From Echiichthys vipera (Eukaryota > Chordata > Actinopteri > Perciformes > Trachinidae): 64,000 bases of DNA. A model generated the notes under the pieces. The model was not told where the DNA came from. It did not search any database and worked only from the letters and a program-made list of their open reading frames with translations. Position numbers and translations under genes: made by a program. Where the stretch lies: positions 9,949,551 through 10,013,550 of the forward strand of contig OY829657.1 of the NCBI GenBank assembly GCA_963691815.1. Direction: 5' to 3'. Shown piece by piece: positions 43,601 to 56,770 of the stretch (its first letter is position 1; the number at the start of each line of letters is the position of its first letter).

Positions 43601-44860
43601 AAGAAGTGTTTGATGGATTGTTCCCGCTGAATCGATTGTTACAGCTTTTCATCTTTCACTACAATAAAGTAAGCACGTTAACATCCAATAATAATAGTGT
43701 AAGTTCAAGAAATGACTTTCAAATCAGCTTTACAGACCTTGCTAAACTAAGATACAAGAACATGATTAACATTAAGTAGGCCTTATAGGTATAATGTATT
43801 TTTATAGCACTTTTCACAGACTCAAGTGCTTTGTACAACATATTTGATACCCACTAAACATTAGCCGTGTAGCATTATCACTTTGTGTGCATGTTACCAT
43901 GGTGACACTAGGACTCAGCTCAAAATGCCGTTGTGCACAGCCTCACAGAGCTGCTGGCATGGCTGTTGACTCTTTGTCTTACTTGACGTGAGTCTGTGTC
44001 AACTAATTCCACACTGACATTATGTATTTCAAGTCCACAATGGAAATAAGTGCTTGCGTCCTCTTTTTCGTGTCTTTTTTTGTAGTCCAGTGTGATTGTC
44101 CTCCTCTAAATGTCAGCCTTTGTTCCTCTATTATGCATTACATTATATCCAAAGTCTATAACTATTATTTTGTTTTTAATTACAGGTTGCTCAAAATTAC
44201 TAGTTTGTTGGATTATAACTCGATGCCATCGTATCACCACAATACAATAATACTCAGTCAGTTGAGATGGCAGACCACTTATAAGGGAGAAACTGAAGCG
44301 CTGTCGAGATTATCTTTACTATATTCATTGCTATTGATATTTTCAATGTAAAAAGTGCAAACTGTGTTGAATCTGCCCTCAGGCTCAGAAGAGAGGACCT
44401 CTGACAGCTGGTTGTTTTTTTTAAATGATGTCATTCACCCAGTTTTAATTTGCCTTGAGTTATAAAGCTCATCAGAAACACAGAACGCTAAAATAAGTGG
44501 AGATATGTCTCGGTTGTCTAATCCCTGTTATCTTCTAGTAGGTGAAATCGCAGCCGGGGTTCGGGCCCCACTTTTACTAGCAGCCCCGAGTGAGTACTAA
44601 AACAACTACCAACTTCTCTTCTGTTTTGATCCAGTGACAGCCCACCATGACGCATCCTGGTACTCCAGCTGGCTGCTCAGCTGTTGTTCAAGAGTAATGG
44701 CCACAAGGTTTCTGTTATATACTCCAGGTTTCCTCCCAATCTGTGGACTCCCTGCGCGGCCACTGAGCCATTTTAAATCATGGCCTCTGATACTAGAGAG
44801 GTATCAGGGAATATAGTGACACGCTGACGCTGAAGCAGGCAGACAGGGAGAGGCAGATGG
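43601..44860. other. No gene seen
   Basis: It contains TTTTTATAGCACTTTTCACA near 43798, a fragment typical of fish SINE/repeat tails. No exon is recognised. Confidence 0.4.
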
Positions 44861-44867
44861 ACACACA

Positions 44868-44907
<40 letters not shown>

Positions 44908-44995
44908 CGCACACACACACTGCTATGAGTGAAAGCATGACTGTGACAGTTCTGCTATGGGGTTATCAGTGGCTGACAGAGCACCCCCCCCCCCT

Positions 44996-45052
<57 letters not shown>
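44861..45052. repeat. Compound CA-rich microsatellites with a C11-14 run
   Basis: CA tracts at 44870-44920 and 44998-45052; the second follows a poly-C run at about 44983-44994. Confidence 0.96.
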
Positions 45053-45059
<7 letters not shown>

Positions 45060-45610
45060 TCCAGAGGGCCCTCAGTCGCTGTTATGTACAGTTAGATTCT
45101 GATGGGAGCAGACTTTGCCTTTTCCTTGCCTGTCACCATCTCTCCTCAGCCTCTTTGTACATCGTCTTGTACCTCTTTGCACCCTCCTCTCTCCCCTCAT
45201 CCACACATCTACCGCTTATCTCATACCCCCACCATCCACCGCCCTCCCACGCTACCTCCTTTACCTCTCCATCCCCCCCTGATCCATATTATCCTCTTAA
45301 GTAAAACACCCCAATCATTCTTCCCCCGTCACTGGCAACTACATTGCTGAGGTTACGCAGACGCAGACAGACGAGCCCCGTGAGCACATGCATGAGTGTA
45401 GGTGCCCACGCGGATGCTGGCGAGGCAAATACGGGTGTCATAATCTCAGAGATCATACCGCATGAGCAGGAGTGCCTGTCTGCCTCCCTTAGATTTTTTT
45501 CTCACTCTCTCTCTGCAATAACAGTTTCACACTCCCTTCCCCTCTCCACTGGGAGACAAACATTAAAGAGCTTTCTCATAATGAGGAAAACTACAGAGAA
45601 AAGACCTAAA

Positions 45611-45612
<2 letters not shown>

Positions 45613-45695
<83 letters not shown>
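45613..45695. repeat. (CA)n microsatellite
   Basis: A pure CA run of 83 bp. Confidence 0.99.
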
Positions 45696-45699
<4 letters not shown>

Positions 45700-45790
45700 T
45701 GCATGTCCTATAGTTACGTAAAGGTTATGTAAAAGGCATGAATATTAAAAGGAATGCTAACGCTTGGCTGTCATTAAAAGTGTACGTACG

Positions 45791-45793
<3 letters not shown>

Positions 45794-45851
<58 letters not shown>
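45794..45851. repeat. (GT)n microsatellite
   Basis: A GT run of 58 bp, only 100 bp after a CA run of the opposite strand sense, so the two could pair. Confidence 0.98.
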
Positions 45852-45853
<2 letters not shown>

Positions 45854-46299
45854 TACATTCATGTGTCTGACCATCATTAAAATACCTTATATTTTATGAA
45901 GGAGCTGGATGGAGGATGGATACTAGTGCTATTAAAGTAGAGCTGGTAATGAAGGGTGGGAACTCCCGTGAGGCTGTTAAGTTATAGACGAGCTAATCCT
46001 CGAGCATCCTGTTTGGGAATTCACCTGAGTCTGCGATTGTAATAATAACTATACATTTTTTTTTAGAGGGTACTTCAAACCATAAAGGCATGAGGACAAA
46101 ATATTTTTAAATATTTAACACCCATTGCAAAGATATGACTAATTTTCAGGCGGTCCTCACTAAAAAAAGTAATTCGTGCACGCAGGTTATAAAGGAGAAT
46201 TTGCGTTTGTGGTTAGGCAGCACCCTCTATTGGCTTTAGTAATTACAGAAGGAGCAAACGAAGAAGTAAGGTGATTTGGTAAAAGAGCGACAAAGTCTT

Positions 46300-46700
46300 C
46301 GCATAGCGAGAAAGGTTGAGGTGGTGGATGGGTCAAACATCCACATGACTTTCACCCAGGAGACCTGTGTTCGTGTGAAACCCAAACCCAAAATGACCTT
46401 TTTAAGGTTAACCAACCACGTTCCTACATAAGTTCGTGAAGCATTTATGTCCGTGACGTACTTATGTCCGAGATGTGGTGACATAAATGACTAATTTTAA
46501 ACCATTTCATGATCTTTTTCTTAACCCTAACCAAGCATTTTTATTGCCTAAAGTTAAGTAGCTACGTTTCACAATGTAAAACCACGTGTTTTAAATGACG
46601 ACCGTTTCGTCAAAACGCTCATATGCTGTTTTGGGAATCACTGGAAATTAACATTGTCTGTCGTTAAGGTATAAGGACGTGTTATTTTTGTCATATTTTG
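46300..46700. repeat. Dispersed repeat (GGGTCAAACATCCACATGACTTTCACC), copy 1
   Basis: GGTGGTGGATGGGTCAAACA, GACTTTCACCCAGGAGACCT and TTAACCCTAACCAAGCATTT recur in part at 53430-53560 (GGTGGACGGGTCAAATAAAC, GACTTTCACCCAGGAGACTG). Confidence 0.65.
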
Positions 46701-47199
46701 CGAACACAGGCCTCATCTACAACTGATATGTGTCTAGATATTATATCAGGTATTGAGATAATTGCATTAGCACCTGGTATTAATAAGCATCCTGGGTATC
46801 TCAGTTACTTCCCGCACTGTGATCAAATCTTAATATGCAAATTAATTGGTCAATCGTGACATGATTTTTTTGCGAGAGGAGACTTGCTAGCTACCGCTAC
46901 TTCTTAGTAGCTTTTGAGGCGTCCCAGATGCCTAAGACACAATACATGAGATAAAACATTCAAATGCTGTGCCTAGGTGCTCATTTTTGTCCCCAATGTC
47001 CCCCTGTCCGTCTGTTTTGGCCAATCTTGTTTACTATGCATTTGGCAACCAGCAGCTGCCTGCTGGTGAGGCATTCATAGCGACAATATTGTGTTGTGCC
47101 GATTGCTTAAACCCTCCACGGAATTTTATTTTGAAATCTGGTTTCAAAAGAAGCGAAACATGTCGATATGCAGTCTGGGGAAATCTGTATGGATTTAAT

Positions 47200-47262
<63 letters not shown>
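47200..47262. repeat. (AT)n(GT)n microsatellite
   Basis: A short AT run passes directly into a GT run. Confidence 0.97.
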
Positions 47263-47266
<4 letters not shown>

Positions 47267-49534
47267 GTTGAAATAATATGATTTTAACAACCTTGAAGCT
47301 ACACAAGAGTAAACAAAATGAGAAATTTGGATGTTAAAGCGTTAAAACATCCTCTTAGTAGGGAAGAGGAATACCAGCCCTTAAAGTAGATTTTTATGGT
47401 AAAAATCATAAAAGTTTCACAATGAGGCAAGTTTTATAAAAACCAAGTTACATTCTCTAAATTTCATTTATTTGGTTTCAAATATGCATGATATTTCTGA
47501 TTTTTACTACACACTGTAATGGGGATCAGCCAAATGTAAGCTGCAAGCAACTCACGCCTTCAATAAAACATGAACTCGGTATTCTGAAAGGTATGATAAT
47601 ATAATATTTACAGTTATTACAATGGTGCTTGTTCTCTTTAGCAATGCAGAGTGCAGTCTAGGGACAGACTTCTCTTTGCCTTTTGGGAACCACTCCGACT
47701 TGTAAGATATAATACAAACAGACACTTTGGCTGTAGTATAAACAGACGCTTCTTTCAGTTGGTGTTGTTCCCACAGCTCACAGTGTTTGCTCTTACCAGA
47801 CTCCTCTAACTGCTGACACATTGACCGAGGGAATATAAAAAAAGCCAGAGGGTTAATGAGGTTCAGGTGCCGCTCCTCATCTCTTTCCACCTCCCCGCTA
47901 CAGCTCCAACCCACCCCCGCCTGCTGTATCTACCTCAACGCCAACTGGAGTTCAAGCTGCCCTGCAACACCAGAGAACAGGGGGGTTTGTGCAGCGAATC
48001 TATGAAGTAAACCTCAGTATTTACAGCATGCCTAAAAAAAAGTATCACTGCTACAGAAGACGTTAGTGTAACATTTTAAAGGTGCGTGGCCTGTACCATA
48101 ACTGCTTTTAGTCTTTGTCCTTTTTTAACTTATGGGCATGTCTTCTGTTAGGGCGTACTGCACAGCGGGGCTTTGCACTAAGTGTAGTGAGTCATATGTC
48201 AGGAGCCATCCTGATTTAGGGGCCGTCAATATCTTAATAAAGAAATATGTCAGATCATCCAGTAGCTGATGAGTCATCAGCAAAGTGGTGGACATTGTCA
48301 TCCCTAAAGTCATATGGGTATAATCTTAAGTATTGAAAACTAGTTGGGTGCAGATGTCCACTTAAATTGTCTACTTATCTTACAACCCTCATCTAAAGTG
48401 ATATTTCACATATAATACTTTTATTGTGGAAATACTAGATTAATATTACCACAAAAATCTAATTAGTTGTTCCTTTTCCCAAGGCTGTCCGAAGAACATA
48501 ATGAAATCATTTCATATTTTTTAAAAAGAGATCTGCCCTTGGTGGAGGCAACAGTTAAATAACTCCCTAAAAGAAAAACTAGCAAAGGTCTTCAGATGAT
48601 TCATAACTTCATAATAATGCATGATTTGTGATGTAGAGTGGAGGAAGTGGACCCAAACCTAGGAGACCTCAGGCAACTTTAAGTATAATAATACATAAGA
48701 ATAGAAATAACTTTTTAGTCAAGGTTCATGCAGGCAAAACTAAACTGATCATGACCAAGGATCCAACACAGACTGCACTGGAAACTGAAATACAAATTAC
48801 ACTGACGAGGAGATGAAGAGCAGGTGGGGAGATAGGTGGAGAAGCTCAGGTGATGGGAATGAGGTGAACAGCCAGGGAAACAGGCAGGGAGCTGATTGTT
48901 AGGGGAAACTCCGGAAGCAGGGAAGGAGTAACGAGGCTAATTCAGAGCAGCTGGAGATGGGCAAAAGGCAGGAAAGGCAGGAAAGGAACAAACAGAAAAA
49001 CAGAGCTAAGAGAAAAAACCCAAACCCAGAAACCTAAAGCCCTGTTTACAAGTACACAGTTATTTTTAAAAACAGAGACTTTTCTCTGTGTTTGTGCCCT
49101 TTGTTCACACGCAAACAGAGAATTCACCTCTGAAAACTATTCTATCTAAAAACTCCAGCCAGAGTGGGGGTTTTAAAAGTTTACGGCAGTCACATCATGC
49201 GCCAGAACTTGCACCTGTGTCATAGACGCGACCTACGTATGTTTACATTTTCATTTGGCTGTGGTGATCATGGATCACTGGCTTATGTGGACTTGAGCTT
49301 CTCTATATATTGCCACCTACAGGTTTGGCATGCAAAAATATTTCTGAAAGACAGGTGTGCATGATGTTCTTTTTGAAAACGGAGGCGGCAAAATGTCCGT
49401 TTATGAAGATAGCCGGTCACGGGTAAACGTAGCCTTGATCATCTTTATCACTAAGTCTAAAGGTACACTGCTACTAATTTGCTTTAGGTTTAAAATCATA
49501 GACGGTGTAAAAATGGACGTAGCATCTACGTCGA
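47263..49534. other. No gene seen; repeat-like stretch at 48640-48960
   Basis: Purine-rich 48800-49010 (AGGTGGGGAGATAGGTGGAG, GGCAGGAAAGGCAGGAAAGG). Open frames do not resemble proteins. Confidence 0.4.
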
Positions 49535-49930
49535 GGTCTGTTCTCTCAACTTGATATAATCATACTTGCCTATGGGAGTCTCCATCTTGTCACACTTTGA
49601 CTCCTCCTCATTTCCTCTTGCCAAAAAAGGGCATGTATGTGACGTTGGGGGGAGGGAGATACATCTGTCTGGCTGAGTATACCTCCAAGGAGAAGTGAGG
49701 GCCAGCGGCTAGCTGTCACTCGAGGCTGCGCCCCTAATTATTCATAAACTTTAACCTTCAATAAAATAAATCTAGCCTAGTACAAGAAAATGACCCCCCC
49801 AGTGCTGTCATGGAGATATGACTTAAACATACAGACTAGAATTTTTTTTTCACTCAGAGAACTTTAATTTTTGGCACATCCGTATTGGATCAACCAGGAA
49901 GTCGCTGTGGTTGGGGCTTGTTTAAAAACT
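49535..49930. repeat. Dispersed repeat, partner of 5440-5890
   Basis: TATGGGAGTCTCCATCTTGT, GACGTTGGGGGGAGGGAGAT and TATTGGATCAACCAGGAAGT match the intron 1 copy; the central part differs. Confidence 0.7.
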
Positions 49931-50029
49931 TTTTCTACGTTCATGCCTGGCATCCATTTTTGAGCTCCTAAAACAGAGACATCTAAAAAAAAAACGCTGC
50001 AGACCCCGTTTTAGTTTGAAAACTTTTTT

Positions 50030-50470
50030 TGTGTTTTAATCATAAACTGACTGTGCGTTTCAATACCCATACTATACGATTTAGCATGCTAGAAAGACAT
50101 TGAGCATGTCCCAATACATAGTATATCAAATGCAGTATGCCAAAAGCACCAGGGCGTCCTACTACATTCGGTCAGATTTTGCAGTATGTGAGACGGCATG
50201 ATTTTCTGGCTATTCTGTCCCACAATCCTTTGAAAGCAATAGGTCATTAGTTCAAGTTGAAATTTATGAAGAGGTCCCATGCTGCATGCAACAGTACTAC
50301 TTTGTAACCGCAGCGGAAGTACAAGGGAAAAGTATGTGATCTTGAACTGAGCCATGTTCCCATCCTGATCGGGTCTTATCAGTCAGGACATGTGAAAACA
50401 TTTAGTGTGTAGTGTACTGTATGAGGTAGATATCTCAATTTCAAACTAAATTCCTTAGACGTTGTACAAG
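50030..50470. repeat. Probable old dispersed repeat
   Basis: Words like GTCCCAATACATAGTATATC, TGCAGTATGCCAAAAGCACC, GTGTGTAGTGTACTGTATGA are typical of a fish DNA-transposon-like repeat. No termini defined. Confidence 0.4.
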
Positions 50471-53400
50471 ACCCGGACACAACTATCATAGCAGTTACAT
50501 TGTGTCTTTACTGCTAATTTGAATCGTCATTAATGAGTCTTTCAAAGATTGTTTTGGCTTTCATCAGAGAAAAGTTAATTTCATTCCAATTGCCGCCCGC
50601 GCTTTAAGGCGTCACTGTTTACAGCTTGTGTTTGACGAACATCGTTTGAATCAAAACCTAACAAGCTTTGTCTGCCTCAAAGCGGCTTCTGCTGGATTTG
50701 TTGTTGTCGGAGTCATAACGTTTGCAATCAGAGACTTCAAAGATCTATGAAAAGAATATAGAAAAAAAATGCTGTGTACAGAATGTGGAGGGAAAAAAAA
50801 GACTCTGAAATTTGAAAAGCTTCTGAAAAAAAAATCCGCATTCAGACAAAGTGGTGTTTTCAGCCGTTAGGGCTAACTTAGCCTTGAGCTAACTTAGCCT
50901 TGAGCTAAGGCCACCGCGGTTCTGCCTATAATGTCAGGGTGTTAGCTGCTTGTTAACTTTGTTCAAATGTGGTGCCTTTGTCAGGTAGGGATTTGCTAAG
51001 TTGTTGCAACTCCAGACACTCCTGCCCTGCAATAATGATGTCTCCCGCCTACCTGCAGACCTGTTCCCACTTTCCCCTCATCCATCCTGCAGTACAGGAT
51101 ATAGTAGTAGCATGTACTCATTCATTCATTCAGGTTAGCCTATTTGAAGGGTGAATTAGTAGCTACAGGTAAACAATACATGGAGTAAAAACAGTGACAT
51201 TTAAATAATACAGTATATAAAACTTTTTCTCAGTAGGCCACTAACATTAGTTCCAGTGCCACTAAAACTTTTTGCAATACGAGTGTTTCATTGCCAATGT
51301 TTCCTTTTTTTTTTACCAATGCCAAAATTTAGTGTCTTTATTTTGGCTCCATAGAGTCCTGCCAAAACAGGGCACACTATAAGATGAAATTGTCGCTCAA
51401 AGTGAAATGTCACATCATTTCAGGGCTTCCAAACAGCATATTGGCTGCACTTCTGTTCATCAGACGTACAGACAGTGGAGCGAGAGATGATATTTAATGT
51501 TAAGATGCTTTCTGGAAACCGAGCCAAGGACACTGAAGGAAAGCAGAAGTTGCGGTGCTAAGTGGATTATCACGGTCAGATAAAGAAAATGAAAGTCCAG
51601 GCCGGCGCGGGTCGACGAAGCTCACCTCACAAGATCAAGAATAAACAGGTGCTCGGTGTCCAATTCGGTTTCTTTATTGATACACTGTTTGATCTTGAGC
51701 GAAAAAGAACAACCTCAAGTGTGCACCTTTAATAGAGAGTCAGGGAGATGGAAAGAGGGGGAAAAGAGAGTGCACGGTTCAGTGTTTCTATGAAGCTGGA
51801 ATGAGAGAAGGAGAAAGAGAGCTGAAGGCAGTCAGGTGTAATGCTGCAATAATGAAGTGAAAAGAAATAGAGGTTGAACAGGTAAAACCAGGAGATCTTG
51901 GAAGCAAAGCAAAAGAAGCCTCTGAAAGTGCCAACTCCCACATGAGAACTTGTGAAAATCTGTGTATGCGTGTGTGTTGTTTTATAACCAGCCTATTATT
52001 TGAATAACAGAAGTCACAGACTGGGCAGAGCTGTGAACGTGCTAATGCTGCATTTGCATTGCAACATTTAAAAAGCCCTTCTAGGTTGGAATGAGGTGAA
52101 CAGAGCAGCACATTCTGCTCTGCTGAGTCTGCTCGGCTGTGCCGTTTGTGGGTATGTTGCTGCGTATTTATTGGATTCAACAATTGGGTATCTGAAGCCC
52201 TCTAACACCTTGCCAAGTTGCGCGGTAACCTTACTTAAATTGCAAATGCACTGTTGTAAGAAGTTTTGTCGATTTTGAAAAATGCTAAATAGAGACCGGT
52301 GCAGCATTTGGTTTAGATCCGTGTGGCTTAATATATTTTGAAATGATTTACCACAGCATCTTCAACCGCTGCACTCAACATCAGCAGTGCCCTGGTCTCC
52401 CATCGCCTCTCATCATCGTGGGAATGAATGAAATTCATTTTGCCATCAACCGTCCGCATGTGGATGAAGTATATGAGAGCTGTTTCTATAGAGGCAGAAA
52501 CAGTGGGGGGAGAGACACAAGAAGAACGTCCTGTGGAGTGACGGAATGAAAGAGGAAAATAAAAATGAGGGCAAACACAGCAGACTCCAAATTGCAATCT
52601 CAAATAGAGGTTTTACACCTTCCAGAAACACCTACGGCGTAACTCTAATTCCTATTCTCTCATCAAAACAACACTCTAATCAAGACTTATATAATTTCAC
52701 GTATATAATTACATGTTTAAGTGCCTGGTAGTGCTGATTGATGATTACATTATTAGTTAATAATAGAACATGAACAACTAACAATCCTGATAATCAAATA
52801 ACTGTTGTGCCGTTAATTGTGCAAAAAGGCCAAACGCTATTCGTTCCAGCCTCTCAGATGTGAGAGATTTTCTCTGTTCTATAAGATTGTAAATTAACAA
52901 AACAAGCAATTTGGAGATGCCACTATAGGCGCTGGGACATTTTACAGACTCAACAAGTAGTTTTCTAATCCACACAAGACATAAAGTGGAGCTGAGGTTG
53001 GATGAATCTGTGCTGTCAAAAAAACAAACAGTGCTTCCACGCCAGCAGAGCAATAAGTATTCAAGTATCATTCAGACATGCATCAAGTTTAACATTTGGC
53101 ATTTGCACAACAGAAACTGATTAAAACGGAAAGGAAACATGCTGTTCATGCTTTGACATTTCAATAAAATCGTATTAAGGGATAGTTTTAAGTCTACCGC
53201 TGCTTTAAACGGTTAGTGGTTGTCAATGTGTGACTTTGGGGTTTTAAAAGGGTAAGGAGAATACATTTAAATTGATTTTTTTTTATTTTTTAGATAAGCC
53301 TTTTCAGCCCGTTCTCATTCAACCTCGGCGTGCCTTTTGTCAGACACCCTTCAGAGTCTGTATGAAAACTGACTGCTTTCAACTGTAAACCTATCAGCGA

Positions 53401-54770
53401 CGAACAGTAATTAGACGCCCAGAGCAGGTCCACGCAGGAGGTCGACATGGTGGACGGGTCAAATAAACACAGGACTTTCACCCAGGAGACTGCAGTTGGG
53501 GTCCCGAAGTGCAGTTGGGAACATAAGTGCTTATTTTTAACTCCCGTCCACAATCTTTTACTAACCAGAAGCTAAAATTCCATGAGTTTCCTTTGAAAAG
53601 GTCCAAAGAATGTGACTTTTCGTATGAAATGCAAGCTAGCACTTTATCATGGGCAATCAAGCACTTTAAAAACAAGCACTTTATGCAGTTTATCAAGGAT
53701 TTTCTGCAATAGCATTGTGAGCTTGACTGGGCATTCTGCAACAATAAGCAGAGTTTGTATGCGTAGTTGTCACTTTATATTACATGTTTTTTTTTCATGT
53801 TCCGCTCTGTCATTTTCAATTTTTGTTGTTGTTATGTTATGCCTTATTGTTTTCTGTTATAATTGTTTTGATGTCTTTCCCTTACTCTCTCCTCTTTACC
53901 TACCAATGGGGCAAGAGATTGGGGAACTACAATCCCACACATATTTACATGTAAATGTTCATTAATATGTCATGTCCCATTTTTATGAATAAACGAATAC
54001 AATACAAAAGGTTCAACATAATCAAGTAGTTTTGTTAACACAATGTTAACCACGCGTCCCCCAGTGTTTAAAACAGCAACCGTAATGCAGCAGTCACAGT
54101 TTGAGTTCAGGGCTACCCAGTGTGTTGACAAGTGACACCAAGTATTCCTGCCAAAACACCCGCATTGGCACTTTTCCACCCCACGGTACAGCTTAACTCG
54201 ACTTGACACTCTCCGCTTTGGTTTTCCATTTGCACGTTGTGGCTTAGTTATGCCTGTGTTGTGAGATTCAACTCAAGTTAGAAAGGCGTTCTGAGTTACA
54301 GCTGATGAAAACCCAATGTTTTCTGATTTTACTGCTTTGTAATAAAAGCTTTTAAATAGCAGTATTTGATTTTATAGGAAATGAAATGTGTTTATCCACT
54401 GTTGTACTGCTCCCTTAACTCGCTGTCTTCTACACCTGTAATTTGGGCAGCCTACATTTTATGAAACTAAAAATACAGTAGTTTCATAACATGGGCAGAC
54501 ATCTTTGGAGCCTCCAACGAGGGGGGATGACAGGAGCACTGGACTAAGTAATGACTCTCTTAATCGAAGAATAATGAACAGATTAATCGATACTGAAAAT
54601 AATAGTTTGTTGCAGCCCAAGCTTGATCATTAAGAAACTGACAAAGAGGACATTCAATATCAAAATAGCGATACTCTTGATTCAGGATTCAATGAAGTCA
54701 TCAAATTAATGAATCAATCACATATTTGCAGGTGCACTGGCAGCAGAGAGTTGCCTGAGGAGGGAATCAT
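50471..54770. other. No gene seen
   Basis: It holds a 16-bp tandem pair at 50872-50903 (GCTAACTTAGCCTTGA), a CpG-rich patch at 51598-51620 (GGCCGGCGCGGGTCGACGAA), and a second copy of the 46300 repeat at 53430-53560. 54160-54260 shares words with 38755-38960. No exon recognised. Confidence 0.4.
53430..53560. repeat. Dispersed repeat, copy 2 of the 46300 family
   Basis: It shares GGTGGACGGGTCAAATAAAC and ACTTTCACCCAGGAGAC with 46320-46370. Confidence 0.6.
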
Positions 54771-54773
54771 CAT

Positions 54774-54776
<3 letters not shown>

Positions 54777-54806
<30 letters not shown>
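54777..54806. repeat. (CAG)10 trinucleotide repeat
   Basis: Ten perfect CAG units. It is the only sizeable trinucleotide tract in the window; the open frames through it (poly-Ser or poly-Ala) show no other coding evidence. Confidence 0.97.
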
Positions 54807-54807
<1 letters not shown>

Positions 54808-55147
54808 GGGTCGTGTAACACTCAGCTCATGAACTGTGAACACTTCCAGCCTCTGGGTTGTGTTTGCCATTGTGGCCCCCGATCCCATTGTCCCACCATT
54901 GTTAATGATAATGTCAGCGGTGACGGGTGTGCGATGTGTGTATGTGCGCTTTACAGTGTGTTTGCAGAGCGTAGAAAGCCTTTGTGCATGCTGTGTACGG
55001 TGTGTATCAGAGCAGTGTGTATCAGAGCCATGCGTGTGTATGACCAGAGGTGACCCAGTGGTGTCCCTGTCGGTCCCGAGCAGGGATAACACCCTCTGGA
55101 GGCGACACTCATTAATCATCCCATTCAAACGCACACACAGAACGCAA

Positions 55148-55500
55148 TCCTTCCTCCCATCCTCTCCTCCTCCTGCTCCTCCTTCCCTCTCCTCCTCTTC
55201 CTCCTCCGCTCCGCAGCGTCAACGCTCCGTAATGGGGTCACTGCTCCCATTTAACAGAGATAGAGAGAGGAGAGAGAAAGGAAAAGAGGAAGTGGGCATA
55301 GTAAAAACGAAGTGAGATTAAATAAGAAGTAACGAAGGGGTGGGTAGGGGGGTGTCGAGGGAGTCCAGGATAATAAAAGAGGGGAGATGATGGGGGAGTG
55401 AGGGAGGAAATAATTACAGAGGGAGATGTTTGAAAGTAGGAGCGATTAAGAGAGGGGGTAATAGAGTAAGGGAGAATAAGTAAAGAGAGAGAAAGGGGGA
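55148..55500. repeat. Pyrimidine tract then purine tract
   Basis: 55148-55210 is almost all C/T on the plus strand (TCCTCCTCCTGCTCCTCC), and 55257-55500 is strongly G/A-rich (GAGAGAGGAGAGAGAAAGG). Confidence 0.8.
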
Positions 55501-55636
55501 TAAAAAATACTGTAAAAGTCTTTCCCCCTGATTAATGTCGTGTAAGAGAATAAGCAAAACATTGTGTTCTTTGGAAATGTGTAGAAGAATCTTTGGAATA
55601 TGCCGCTGTGGGGACCCAGCACTAATTATGTGACTC

Positions 55637-55670
55637 TGTGTGTGTGTGTGTGTGTGTGTGTCTGTGTGTG
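55637..55670. repeat. (GT)n microsatellite
   Basis: A short GT run with one TC break. Confidence 0.95.
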
Positions 55671-55760
55671 ATTCATTCTTGTGCTGGAGGACAAGCATGT
55701 GTACATAACCAGCACACATAGAGATGCACAAAAGCTGGTTAAGACACCACACACACGTCA

Positions 55761-55781
55761 ACACACACACACACGCACGCA

Positions 55782-55851
<70 letters not shown>
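55761..55851. repeat. (CA)n microsatellite with CGCA variants
   Basis: CGCACGCACGCG at the left, then pure CA. Confidence 0.97.
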
Positions 55852-55852
<1 letters not shown>

Positions 55853-55982
55853 TAGCTAGTGAGCAATGCCAGGGGACCTCGGTAGAACTAGGTTCCTCCT
55901 CCTGCTGCATTATTCTCTTTGGAATGTTGTTTTTATTTCCTGGTTCGAAACTGTGGTGCATCGCCCCCGGTTATCCGGCATT

Positions 55983-55983
<1 letters not shown>

Positions 55984-56034
<51 letters not shown>
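55984..56034. repeat. (CA)n microsatellite
   Basis: A CA run preceded by CACGCGCGCA. Confidence 0.97.
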
Positions 56035-56038
<4 letters not shown>

Positions 56039-56274
56039 AAACGCTTCACTCATCCTCGTCCCAGAACCACTTTCGAGAAAACAGCCTCTGACAGATGCCC
56101 CAAACAAAAAAGAAACTGGAGGCCAAAAAAACATCTGAGACTGACAACAACAACAAAAAAACCCCGTTGCTTTCTCTGCCTCACTGTGCGTGCCCTCAAA
56201 ATAACAAGTTCGTTCTGTATCGTGGTGGGCATTGGCCCCGTGAGATGTTGTCGGAGTCTCTCTGCTATTAAAGC

Positions 56275-56440
56275 AAAAGTTGGACATTTTGGGAAATTGT
56301 TTTATTCGCTTTCTGGCAGATAGGTAGATGCGAACATTGATACCACACTCATATCTGTGTGGAAAGTATGAAGCCATTGCCACAACCAAGTTAACTTAGC
56401 TTAGCACACAGAGCAGATAGCCTGTCTCTGTCCTAAGCCC
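56275..56440 (+). repeat. Dispersed GCTTAGC-family repeat, copy
   Basis: GGACATTTTGGGAAATTGTT, TTATTCGCTTTCTGGCAG, CATTGATACCACACTCATAT and TAACTTAGCTTAGCACAC in family order. Confidence 0.75.
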
Positions 56441-56770
56441 CTTTCACACATGAACTGAAGCACCTGGACATACCCAGAGGAGCTGTACGTGGGAACGCAA
56501 ATGTCCAAATCAGTTGGACTGGACATTAATCAGCTCCCCTGTACAAACACTGTGTAATGTCTGATTGTGCCCATGTGTGAAAAGAGAAGGTCATTGTCTT
56601 GAGTTTTCACAGGAAGCAAGTGACAGTGTTGATGGCATTCCTGTCATGTGTCTCACATGAAAGTGGAATAAAACAAACCTCAGAGGGAAAAGAAGAAGGG
56701 AACCTCTGTCGGTAAGGGCCAATGCCAAAATCATCAGACAAATTTAAGGAACGGCAACAGACTTGATTTT
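56441..56770 (+). repeat. Dispersed repeat (AAATCATCAGACAAATTTAAG), copy 2
   Basis: CCCCTTTCACACATGAACTG, TTGATGGCATTCCTGTCATG, AAGGGCCAATGCCAAAATCA and CAGACAAATTTAAGGAACGG. It matches 41835-42075 in its second half. Confidence 0.7.

Noticed and set aside
54718..55134. 138-codon minus frame with a poly-Ala run (and a plus frame with poly-Ser)
   Set aside because: The run comes from (CAG)10; the rest has no protein likeness and no splice context.
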